Source of the DNA: Thermoplasmata archaeon
GTDB taxonomy: Archaea; Thermoplasmatota; Thermoplasmata; Lutacidiplasmatales; UBA184
Direction of reading: 5' to 3'
Length of the DNA: 8,319 nucleotides
NCBI GenBank assembly: GCA_030044105.1
Contig: JASHWL010000113.1
Span: forward strand, 1 to 8,319
The position numbers and the translations under genes were made by a program. Positions 1-5,621 of this stretch are shown here, piece after piece (position 1 is the first letter of the stretch; each line of letters begins with the position of its first letter). The notes under the pieces were generated by a model. The model ran no database searches. It was not told the DNA's origin and saw only the letters and a program-made list of their open reading frames with translations.

Positions 1-188
1 CGTTCGGGTTCGTCTTCGACCATCTCGAGGTCCTGTACGACCTTGACGTGGTGGTGCGGGAGTTCGCCGAGTCCCACGGGATCCGCTACCGGCGGGTCCC
101 GATGCCGAACGACGCCGACGAGGTCGTCGAAGCGGTGGCGGCGCGCGTGCTCGCTCCCGGAGCGCCGAAGGCACCGCCGCCGGCGTGA
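1..188 (+). CDS. hemH: Ferrochelatase (HemH), C-terminal fragment
   Basis: This is the 3' end of a gene that begins left of the window; codons are in the frame starting at base 3 and stop at TGA 186-188. The 61 visible residues begin FGFVFDHLEVLYDLD and continue to a ...RRVPMPNDADEVVEA segment. This matches from memory the C-terminal segment of class I ferrochelatases (Bacillus subtilis HemH has a GFVADHLEVLYDND-like stretch). The enzyme inserts Fe2+ into a porphyrin (protoporphyrin IX or coproporphyrin III) late in heme synthesis. The Glu of HLE and the Asp of LYD correspond to acidic residues lining the metal path in HemH; a third acidic position of that line appears to be Val here. The N-terminal domain and catalytic His are outside the window. 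A short Ala/Pro-rich tail follows the last helix. Whether the substrate is protoporphyrin or coproporphyrin cannot be judged from this fragment. Confidence 0.85.
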   Translation, partial: FGFVFDHLEVLYDLDVVVREFAESHGIRYRRVPMPNDADEVVEAVAARVLAPGAPKAPPPA

Positions 189-630
189 TCGGCCCGCGGG
201 TCGCTCCGGGCGGGGTCCCCACCGCCGAGGTGGGGTGCGCCGGTTCGGCCGGTTCGCTTCCGATCTCGAGCGAGAGGAACTCGAGCCGGTTCCCGAACGG
301 GTCGTCGGCGTAGAACCGTCGTCGCCCCGGGAACGGCTCGTCCTCGCGGGTCGCGACGCCGGCGGCGGTGAGCCGTCGTCGCAGCTCGTCGAGGTCGGCC
401 ACCTCGAAGGCCGGATGGGCCTGGGGGGCGGGTCGGAACTCCTGCTGGATCCCGACGTGCAGCTGCTGGTCACCGAGGGCCAACCAGATCCCGCCCCGGC
501 GAGCGAGATGCGCGGGCTTGGGGACCTCCCTCAGTCCGAGGAGGCCGACGAAGAACGCCCGGGCGACGGGCTCCGAACCCGGGGGCGCGCCGATCTGCAC
601 GTGGTGGATCCGCTGCGGGGCGCTTCCCAT
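1..630 (-). CDS. VOC (glyoxalase/bleomycin-resistance fold) family protein, 3' end open
   Basis: The frame opens with ATG at 630-628 and its recognisable domain ends near base 265 (residues 1-122). It starts MGSAPQRIHHVQIG, has an ARAFFVGLLGL helix (about 24-33), a second half beginning AHPAFEV near residue 72, a DLDELRRRL helix, and ends with the typical FYADDPFGNRLEFL segment (106-119). Candidate metal ligands are His9 or His10, His58 or His72, and Glu117, the usual vicinal-oxygen-chelate pattern. The family covers glyoxalases, extradiol dioxygenases and antibiotic-binding or -modifying proteins; substrate cannot be assigned. After residue 122 the frame runs on as a Pro/Ala/Arg-rich tail with no stop to the window edge, fully antisense to the end of hemH. 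That tail may be an artefact or a real extension, so only the part from about 265 to 630 is well supported. ATG at 630 is chosen because the fold begins directly after it and a TATA-like element lies about 25 nt upstream. Confidence 0.72.
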   Translation of the reverse strand, partial: MGSAPQRIHHVQIGAPPGSEPVARAFFVGLLGLREVPKPAHLARRGGIWLALGDQQLHVGIQQEFRPAPQAHPAFEVADLDELRRRLTAAGVATREDEPFPGRRRFYADDPFGNRLEFLSLEIGSEPAEPAHPTSAVGTPPGATRGPITPAAVPSALRERARAPPPLRRPRRRRSASGPAGSGSRGTRRTPAPPRQGRTGPRDGRRRTRT

Positions 631-633
631 GGA

Positions 634-668
634 CGCGGTACCGCGGCCGGCTACAAGAACCGGCCGCG
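634..668. promoter_or_regulatory. Palindrome and inverted repeat bracketing the VOC promoter
   Basis: Bases 642-650 (cgcggccgg) and 660-668 (ccggccgcg) form a perfect 9-bp inverted repeat. Its 9-nt centre (651-659, ctacaagaa) reads TTCTTGTAG on the minus strand and is the only AT-richer stretch before the VOC ATG, placed about 25 nt upstream, so it is the best TATA candidate. Bases 634-645 are a perfect 12-bp palindrome, cgcggtaccgcg, lying 4-15 nt before the ATG and overlapping the left arm. Both symmetries are seen directly. A regulator site controlling the VOC gene is inference; the repeat could equally be a 3' hairpin of the upstream SDR transcript, and short GC palindromes arise easily at this base composition. 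Confidence 0.4.
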
Positions 669-713
669 TCCGGTTCCTGCGCGCGCCGGCCCGCTGGCGG
701 CCCCCGCCTCCGC

Positions 714-729
714 CGGGCCGAACGGCCCG
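714..729 (-). terminator. GC hairpin just after the SDR stop codon
   Basis: Bases 714-719 (cgggcc) and 724-729 (ggcccg) form a 6-bp perfect stem with a 4-nt loop, 5 nt beyond the SDR stop (737-735). No T-tract follows on the minus strand, so intrinsic termination is not assured. It may be a 3'-end stabilising structure. Its position matches similar hairpins after three other genes in this window. Confidence 0.35.
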
Positions 730-734
730 ACGAA

Positions 735-1529
735 CTAGGAGAGGAGGTAGCCGCCGTCCACGACGAGCATGACGCCCGTCACGTAGCTCGCTGCGGGGCT
801 CGCCAGGAACAGGGCGGCCCGCGCGATGTCGTCGGGCTCTCCCATCCGCTTGAGGGGGATGCGGGTGAGGAACGACTGCATCAATTGGGCGGCGTCCACG
901 CCGGGGGCCGTCGGCATCGCCTGCGCCGCGCCCGGGGTGGCGATCGACCCCGGGGCGATCGCGTTGACGCGGATGCCGAGCGGGGCGAGCTCCACCGCCA
1001 GGGAACGGGTCAGCATGTGGAGACCTCCCTTGGACGCGTCGTAGGGAGCGAGGCTACCCGTCGGGTGCAGCGCGTCGATCGACGCGATGTTGACGATGGC
1101 GCCCCCGCCTCCCTGCTTCTGCATCTGGAGCGCGGCCCGGCGCGCGAGGAAGAACGGCCCCCGCAGGTTGATCTCGAGCACCCGGTTCCACACGTCCGGC
1201 GTGACCGTGAGCGCGGGCGCGAAGGGAAAGATGCCGGCGTTGTTCACCAGGATGTCCAGCCGTCCGCGTTCCCGCACGACGGCCTCGACGAGCCGGTCGA
1301 TCTGCGCCACGTCCCGCACGTCGGTCCGGACGAAGAGATGCGACACGCCGCCGGGGTGCGGCAGCGTCGCGACCGCGGCGGGTCCCGCCTTCTCGTCCAC
1401 ATCGGCCACGACGACGGAGGCGCCCTGCTCCGCCAGGCGGGTCGCGATTCCGGCCCCGATGCCCATCGCTCCGCCGGTCACGACGGCCACGCGTCCCTTC
1501 AGGTCGAACAAGCTGCTCCACGGCTCCAT
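735..1529 (-). CDS. Classical SDR-family NAD(P)-dependent oxidoreductase
   Basis: A 264-residue classical short-chain dehydrogenase/reductase, a full normal length for the family. Visible landmarks: the cofactor motif TGGAMGIG (18-25), Asp43 at the end of beta-2 in VVVADVD, which favours NAD(H) over NADP(H), the NNAG motif (96-99), Asn121, and the catalytic set Ser150, Tyr163 and Lys167 (YDASK). The PG motif follows in NAIAPGSIATPG, and the C-terminus YVTGVMLVVDGGYLLS is the standard SDR ending. It should be a soluble, probably tetrameric enzyme acting on an alcohol or ketone; the substrate is not readable from sequence. The frame stays open upstream to about 2093, but residues before MEPWSSLFDLKG have no SDR character, and ATG at 1529 has a GAGGG stretch just upstream and a CATATG element about 35 nt away. 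It is divergent from the GNAT gene and lies 104 bp before the VOC gene on the same strand. Confidence 0.93.
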   Translation of the reverse strand: MEPWSSLFDLKGRVAVVTGGAMGIGAGIATRLAEQGASVVVADVDEKAGPAAVATLPHPGGVSHLFVRTDVRDVAQIDRLVEAVVRERGRLDILVNNAGIFPFAPALTVTPDVWNRVLEINLRGPFFLARRAALQMQKQGGGGAIVNIASIDALHPTGSLAPYDASKGGLHMLTRSLAVELAPLGIRVNAIAPGSIATPGAAQAMPTAPGVDAAQLMQSFLTRIPLKRMGEPDDIARAALFLASPAASYVTGVMLVVDGGYLLS

Positions 1530-1560
1530 GGGTCCCTCGACGACCGAGGGGGCCCGGGCG

Positions 1561-1567
1561 GCATATG
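1561..1567 (-). promoter_or_regulatory. TATA-like element for the SDR gene (palindromic CATATG)
   Basis: CATATG at 1562-1567 (GCTCATATGCC on the minus strand) is the AT-rich element in the SDR/GNAT divergent gap. It is centred about 35 nt from the SDR ATG, giving a predicted leader of about 9 nt containing GAGGG. Because it is palindromic it could also serve the plus strand, where a TTG codon at 1587 lies about 22 nt downstream. Confidence 0.45.
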
Positions 1568-1679
1568 AGCCCGAAGTCGAGCGAAATTGACGACCACGCT
1601 CCCCGCGCGTCGCCCGGTCTCGGCAGAACTCAAATCCCTCCTCGGCCACGACGCCGTACCGGGTCGGAGGTCGAGCCAG

Positions 1680-2159
1680 ATGTCCGCTTCGTTCCAGTTC
1701 CGGCAGTGGGGCACGATCTCGGACGGGACCGTCGACCTCGTGGCCGATCGTCTGGAGCCCGCCGACCCCGCGCGACGGCACGTGCCGTGCTACCACTTCC
1801 GGATCTCCCCGCACGGTCACGCCTACGCCGTGGGACGGATCTCGCTGCGCGTCGGCCGCGTCGAGGACCAGCGCGATCTGCTCACCTCGGGCCACGTCGG
1901 CTACGAGATCGAGGCGCCCTACCGCGGCCATGGCTACGCGGGGCGGGCGTGCCGGCTCCTCGCCCCCGTCGCCCTCGCGCACGGTCTCGACCGTCTCGTC
2001 CTCACCTGCGACCCGACGAACCTCGCCTCGCGACGAACGCTCGAGCGGATCGGGGCGACCTTCGTCGGCGAGTTCGACATCCCGCCCGACCATTCGATGT
2101 ACCAGGACGGACGTCGACGCGTGCGGCGCTACGAATGGCGGCTCAGCGCCGCGGCGTGA
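1680..2159 (+). CDS. GNAT family N-acetyltransferase
   Basis: A 159-residue protein of the Gcn5-related N-acetyltransferase fold, which transfers an acyl group from acyl-CoA to an amine. The acetyl-CoA-binding motif A is at about 80-87 (PYRGHGYA, pattern R-G-x-G-x-A), preceded by the beta-4 strand HVGYEIEA. The beta-5 part LVLTCDPTNLASRRTLERIGA (about 106-126) contains the Asn-x-x-S-R arrangement typical of motif B. The overall layout, including PCYHFRI and VGRISLRVG, resembles a widespread small GNAT family whose members begin with an SFQF-like start, which supports ATG at 1680. The frame stays open to a TTG at 1587, adding 31 residues that do not look like the fold. The acceptor substrate is unknown. 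The gene is divergent from the SDR and ends 28 bp from the end of the convergent MoxR gene; no clear TATA element sits 25 nt before the chosen ATG. Confidence 0.88.
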   Translation: MSASFQFRQWGTISDGTVDLVADRLEPADPARRHVPCYHFRISPHGHAYAVGRISLRVGRVEDQRDLLTSGHVGYEIEAPYRGHGYAGRACRLLAPVALAHGLDRLVLTCDPTNLASRRTLERIGATFVGEFDIPPDHSMYQDGRRRVRRYEWRLSAAA

Positions 2160-2187
2160 CCCCCCGGCGGTCGGCGCCCCCGGTCGA

Positions 2188-3138
2188 CTAGTCCACCTTC
2201 GGCACGGCGATCCGGTCCAGCGCGGCCTGCACGACCTCGGCGCCGCGCACGCCCCGGATCCACGGCTCCGGCTTGATGATGACGCGGTGGGCGAGCGCGG
2301 GGACCGCGAGGGCCTTCACGTCGTCCGGCAGCACGAAGTCGCGGCCGGCGAGGAGCGCGCGGGCGCGCGTGAGCTTCTGCAGCGCGAGCGATCCGCGCGG
2401 GGAGGCGCCGACCTCGGCGCGCACGTCCGCGCGGGTCGCGCGGACGAGGTCGACGATGTACCCCGCCACCGACGCCTCGATCTCGACGTCCTCGGCCGCG
2501 CGCTGCAGCGCGCGGAACGAGTCGCCCGAGGCCGCCGCCGGCACGGTCGCTTCCTCGGTCTTGCGGGCCCGCCGCCGCTCGAGGATGGCGCGCTCCTCCT
2601 CCGGCGTCGGGTAGCCGACGGACAGGCGCATCAGGAACCGGTCGACCTGCGCCTCGGGGAGCGGGTAGGTCCCCTCGAGCTCGAGCGGGTTCTCGGTCGC
2701 GAGCACCAGGAACGGCCGCGGCAGCGGGTAGGTCGAGCGCTCGCTCGTGACCTGGTACTCCTGCATCGCCTCGAGCAGCGCGGACTGCACCTTCGGCGGG
2801 GCCCGGTTGATCTCGTCGGCGAGCAGGATGTTCGTGAAGATCGGCCCCTCGCGGAACGAGAAGGAGCCGCTGCGCGCGTCGAACACGTCGCCGCCGGTGA
2901 TGTCGTGCGGCAGCAGGTCGGCCGTGAACTGGATCCGCTGGAAGGTCAGCCCGAGCGCCGCCGCGAACGAGCGCGCGAGGAGCGTCTTGCCCAGGCCGGG
3001 CAGGTCCTCGAGCAGGAGATGCCCGTCGGCGACCAGGCCCGTGAGGATCTGGTCGCGCGCGACCTCGCGGCCGACGACCACGGTCGCGACGGCGGCCCGC
3101 ACGGCGTCCGCGCTCGCCCGCGCGTCGGTCACGTTCAT
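2188..3138 (-). CDS. MoxR-type AAA+ ATPase
   Basis: A 316-residue cytosolic AAA+ ATPase of the MoxR/RavA clade, of usual length. Walker A is at about 44-52 (EDLPGLGKT, Lys51), Walker B at 104-109 (ILLADE), followed by the clade-typical INRAPPKVQSALLEAMQE. Sensor 1 is Asn150 in ATENP, then PLPEAQVDRFLMRL (159-172) and a C-terminal lid with SPRGSLALQKLTRA. MoxR proteins act as chaperone-like remodellers for partner complexes and are usually encoded beside DUF58 or VWA-domain proteins. Here the DUF58 gene lies upstream on the same strand, separated by another gene and a 259-bp gap. ATG at 3138 has a purine-rich GGGAGGG stretch just before it and a GTATATC-type TATA element about 30 nt away, so the ATPase appears to have its own promoter. 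It is convergent with the GNAT gene. Confidence 0.95.
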   Translation of the reverse strand: MNVTDARASADAVRAAVATVVVGREVARDQILTGLVADGHLLLEDLPGLGKTLLARSFAAALGLTFQRIQFTADLLPHDITGGDVFDARSGSFSFREGPIFTNILLADEINRAPPKVQSALLEAMQEYQVTSERSTYPLPRPFLVLATENPLELEGTYPLPEAQVDRFLMRLSVGYPTPEEERAILERRRARKTEEATVPAAASGDSFRALQRAAEDVEIEASVAGYIVDLVRATRADVRAEVGASPRGSLALQKLTRARALLAGRDFVLPDDVKALAVPALAHRVIIKPEPWIRGVRGAEVVQAALDRIAVPKVD

Positions 3139-3165
3139 GGGCCCTCCCCCCCGAGCCGTACCCCC

Positions 3166-3172
3166 GTATATC
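3166..3172 (-). promoter_or_regulatory. TATA-like element of the MoxR ATPase gene
   Basis: The plus-strand bases gtatatc (GATATAC on the minus strand) form an isolated AT run in GC-rich DNA, centred about 30 nt before the ATG at 3138. This fits an archaeal promoter with a leader of a few nucleotides at most. Confidence 0.6.
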
Positions 3173-3351
3173 CCCCGCGAGGCCCGCCCGGGGAGCCCTG
3201 TGCCCCGGTCCTAACGATCCGCGTCACCGCAGGCGTTCGCCCTCTCGGCGGTCTGACCCGGACCGGGGGTGTCGGACACCGGGGTTGTCCTCACGTCATC
3301 CTCGGCGGACGACCCGTCCGCGTAGAGTCGAGAGGGACCCTTCGTCGGCAT

Positions 3352-3383
3352 CCGGGAGCGACCGTAGGTCGATCCGCTCCCGG
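3352..3383 (-). terminator. Stem-loop after the four-gene membrane operon
   Basis: Bases 3352-3360 (ccgggagcg) and 3375-3383 (cgctcccgg) are a perfect 9-bp inverted repeat; inside it gacc/ggtc can form a second small stem with a 3-nt loop. It lies 14 nt after the stop codon of the last operon gene (3400-3398). No T-rich tract follows on the minus strand, so it may be a terminator-like or transcript-protecting structure rather than a classical terminator. It separates the operon from the separately promoted ATPase gene. Confidence 0.45.
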
Positions 3384-3397
3384 CACCGCGCCCGCTC

Positions 3398-3922
3398 CTA
3401 AGAGGTTGACGCCGGACCGCCGGTCGCCCGCTCGGGCTCGGCGAAGAGGACCGCGATCGCGATCACGGTCGCGGCGAGGAGCGCTCCCGCGACGCCGACC
3501 GGCGCGGCCGACGGGGGCAGCAGGAACGAGCTGACCCACGCCAGGCCCACCGCGAGCCCGGGCACGCCCCAGCCCAGGGCGCCGCGGAGGGCGCCCCAGG
3601 GCGGGCGGAACGGGTCGTTCGCGATCCACGCGAGGACCGCGACGCCCGCCGCGCCCGCCGTGATCTCCGCGAGCGCGCTCAACGGGGCGCTCGCGGCCAG
3701 CGCTCCGAGCGAGAGCAGCACCGGGGCCGGAGCGATCGGCCGGAACCGTCCTCCGCCCACGACGGAGAGGAGGGCGGCGAAGGCCAGCCCGGCGAGTCCG
3801 ATCCCGAGCCCGGCGGCGAATCCGATGCGCGCGTCCGCCGCCAGCACGACCGAGAGCGCCCCGAGCGCCGCCAGCGTCGGGAGGGTCCGGACCAGCGGCG
3901 GAAGCGGCGGGCGGTCCGTCAT
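3398..3922 (-). CDS. Polytopic membrane protein of the DUF58/MoxR cluster, unknown function
   Basis: A 174-residue, very hydrophobic Ala/Gly/Leu-rich protein with up to six predicted membrane segments by eye (about 13-29, 33-55, 66-82, 86-101, 116-135 and 141-161) and a short charged C-terminal tail. No catalytic motif is visible. Its ATG (3922) overlaps the DUF58 stop as ATGA, so translation is probably coupled and the two products are likely partners. Haloarchaeal DUF58 clusters also carry an uncharacterised membrane protein in this position (I recall the label DUF7519, not verified). It is the last gene of the overlapping set and is followed by a stem-loop. Function is not assignable; membrane anchor or complex subunit is inference. 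Confidence 0.8.
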   Translation of the reverse strand: MTDRPPLPPLVRTLPTLAALGALSVVLAADARIGFAAGLGIGLAGLAFAALLSVVGGGRFRPIAPAPVLLSLGALAASAPLSALAEITAGAAGVAVLAWIANDPFRPPWGALRGALGWGVPGLAVGLAWVSSFLLPPSAAPVGVAGALLAATVIAIAVLFAEPERATGGPASTS

Positions 3923-5220
3923 GCCGCTCGACGCCCCCAGCGCCCGGGCCGCTGCAGCAGGTCCACGAGACCGGCGAGCGACCAGTAGTCCTCCCAGTCC
4001 ACGACCGGGGCCTCCTGCCAGACCCGGGCCAGACGGTCCCGGCGCACCAGGCGGGCCATCCGCTGCACGAGCGCCTCCTCGGCGGCGGAGAGCGCGGCAT
4101 CCGGGCGCTGCAGCGGGAGCGGCGACGGGCTCACGACGATCACGGGGAAGCCCCGGCGCCGCAGGAACGTGACCAGGTGCTCGCCCTCGTCGCCCGCGAG
4201 CGACGAGAACAGGATCGTCGTCACGCCGGGCGGGAACTGGCGGCGGACCGCGACCGCGCAGCGCTCGGGCGGGCCCGGCTCGGTCGCGAGCCGGGTCCGC
4301 AGCAGCGCCCGGCGGATCCGCAGCCGCTGGGTCCGGCCGGCGGCGAGCGGCACCGCATCCAGGAACTCCCCGAACACGCCGACCCCGACGCGGGCCTTCT
4401 CCCGGAGGAATCCGTCGGCCACGCCGGCCGCGGCCGCCGTCGCGAGGCCGAGGAGCCGCGCGTCGTTCGCGCGGCCCTGACCGCTCGGCCGCGCGTCGAG
4501 CAGGAGGAGGACATCCCCGGTCCGGTCGAGCTGGAACTCGTTCGCGAGCAGTCGGCCGGCGCGCGCCGAGGCCCGCCAGTTCACGCGCCGGGGAGGCTCG
4601 GTGGGGGACGCCTCCCGGATCCCGAAGAACTCGCCCGTCGCGCCGATCCGGCGGGATCGGGTCTCGCCCGGGAGCGCGATCGTCCGCTCGAGCCGGACCG
4701 TCCCGATGCGCGCGAGCTCGGGCGGGTACCGTGCGACGACCAGCGGGGGGACGTCGATCGCGACCTCTCGCTCGAGCAGACCGGCCGGATCGCTCCAGAC
4801 GACGTGCGGCGCCGGGACCGGGACGATGGTCGGCTCCTCGGCGCGCCAGGCGAGCGTGAACCCGATCGCGTTCCCCTCGCGCCGGACGCCGGGGGCCGAC
4901 CGTTCGGCGAGCGCCGGGGGCCGCGCGAAGCGGACCTCGACGTCGTCCGCGCGCGCGGGCGGGGCGACCTCGATCCGGCCCACGACGTCGACGGTGGGTC
5001 CGCTCCCGTCGACGATCCACGTCAGCGTCGCCTCGGGACGGCGCGGGGCCCCGTACACGATCGCGCCGAGCGGCGCCAGGAGGAGCGGCAGCCCGAGGAA
5101 CAGCAGCGCGGGCTGCGTCAGGGCGACGCCGAGCGCGATCGCGAGCAGGCCGCCCCCGACCAGGAGGAAGGTGCGGGCGCGCCACCGCAGCGGAGCGGCC
5201 GGAGCCGGGGCGCTCCTCAC
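3919..5220 (-). CDS. DUF58 domain-containing membrane-anchored protein
   Basis: A 433-residue protein with a GTG start. Two hydrophobic segments near the N-terminus (about 17-35 and 38-56) form a membrane hairpin, then a beta-rich region, then the DUF58 signature: GATGEFFGIRE (193-203) followed by RRVNWRASARAGRLLANEF (211-229) and the strand DVLLLLD (236-242). DUF58 proteins are MoxR partners with a von Willebrand A-like fold. Two departures are visible: the usual R-x-Y-x-P-G-D element reads R-E-A-S-P-T-E (202-208), and the strand-end metal motif reads DARPS (242-246) rather than D-x-S-x-S. GTG at 5220 is chosen because it overlaps the upstream stop as GTGA and starts directly before the first membrane segment; the frame is open to 5478 but that extension is antisense-like, Arg/Gly-rich sequence. 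Its stop overlaps the next gene as ATGA. Confidence 0.9.
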   Translation of the reverse strand: MRSAPAPAAPLRWRARTFLLVGGGLLAIALGVALTQPALLFLGLPLLLAPLGAIVYGAPRRPEATLTWIVDGSGPTVDVVGRIEVAPPARADDVEVRFARPPALAERSAPGVRREGNAIGFTLAWRAEEPTIVPVPAPHVVWSDPAGLLEREVAIDVPPLVVARYPPELARIGTVRLERTIALPGETRSRRIGATGEFFGIREASPTEPPRRVNWRASARAGRLLANEFQLDRTGDVLLLLDARPSGQGRANDARLLGLATAAAAGVADGFLREKARVGVGVFGEFLDAVPLAAGRTQRLRIRRALLRTRLATEPGPPERCAVAVRRQFPPGVTTILFSSLAGDEGEHLVTFLRRRGFPVIVVSPSPLPLQRPDAALSAAEEALVQRMARLVRRDRLARVWQEAPVVDWEDYWSLAGLVDLLQRPGRWGRRAA

Positions 5221-5621
5221 GAGGCGACCTCCAGCCGATCCAGACCCGCCCCCACGTACCGCACGAACTCCTCGGGCGTCAGGTTGGCAACGCGGACGAG
5301 CTCGGCCGGCGACAGCGCCGCGAGCCCCGGGTCCCGGAAGCTTCGCTCGAGCCGGTTGAGCGTGATCGCGATCTCCTCGCGGCCGATGCGGCCCGATCGG
5401 AACGCGAGCCGCAACCGGTCGGCGTCGCTCGCGAGCGCCGCGGGCAGCTCGGGCGGCGGGGGCGCACGCGCCGACCACGCCTGCGCGAACAGGAGCGAGG
5501 CGGCGAGCACCGCGATCGCCGCCGACGCGACCGCGACCGGGAGGTTCTTGTTCGCCACGACCGCGAGCGCCGCCGCCGCCGCGGCGATCGCCGGCAGGAC
5601 CCAGCCGACCGGGGACTTCAT
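5217..5621 (-). CDS. Small two-TM protein of the DUF58/DUF4129 cluster, unknown function
   Basis: A 134-residue protein with two membrane segments (about 5-23 and 27-49) joined by a very short turn (NKN), and a helical charged C-terminal domain (58-134) containing SGRIGREEIAITLNRLERSF and LTPEEFVRYVGAGLDRLE. It has no enzyme motif. Both ends overlap neighbours by 4 bp (ATGA with the DUF4129 gene, GTGA with DUF58), implying translational coupling and a stoichiometric partnership. Haloarchaeal clusters hold a similar small protein next to DUF58 (I recall the name DUF7269, not verified). Topology would place the helical domain in the cytoplasm, where it could contact the ATPase or DUF58 protein; that is inference. 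Confidence 0.82.
   Translation of the reverse strand: MKSPVGWVLPAIAAAAAALAVVANKNLPVAVASAAIAVLAASLLFAQAWSARAPPPPELPAALASDADRLRLAFRSGRIGREEIAITLNRLERSFRDPGLAALSPAELVRVANLTPEEFVRYVGAGLDRLEVAS

Larger units (their letters stand above)
3139..3397. other. Intergenic region between the membrane operon and moxR-type gene
   Basis: No convincing gene is seen in these 259 bases. From right to left it holds a strong stem-loop after the last operon gene (3352-3383), a 12-nt direct repeat with one mismatch (3262-3273 accgggggtgtc, 3278-3289 accggggttgtc), a 6-bp inverted repeat ggtgtc/gacacc around base 3274 that overlaps that repeat, and the TATA-like element of the ATPase gene (3166-3172). The repeat is about 100 bp upstream of that element, farther than most archaeal operators. 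Confidence 0.5.

Noticed and set aside
1530..2093. N-terminal extension of the SDR frame up to 2093.
   Set aside because: It is antisense to the GNAT gene, shows no SDR features, and the normal SDR N-terminus begins at ATG 1529.
2160..2187. Possible hairpin between the convergent GNAT and MoxR stop codons.
   Set aside because: Only about 4-bp stems (ggcg/cgcc) can be drawn, which is expected by chance at this GC content.
1930..3534. A 534-residue plus-strand open frame across the GNAT end and the MoxR gene.
   Set aside because: It overlaps two well-supported genes in other frames and has no recognisable domain.
5221..5478. N-terminal extension of the DUF58 frame up to 5478.
   Set aside because: Arg/Gly/Ala-rich shadow of the 134-residue gene; the GTG at 5220 overlaps that gene's stop and directly precedes the first membrane segment.
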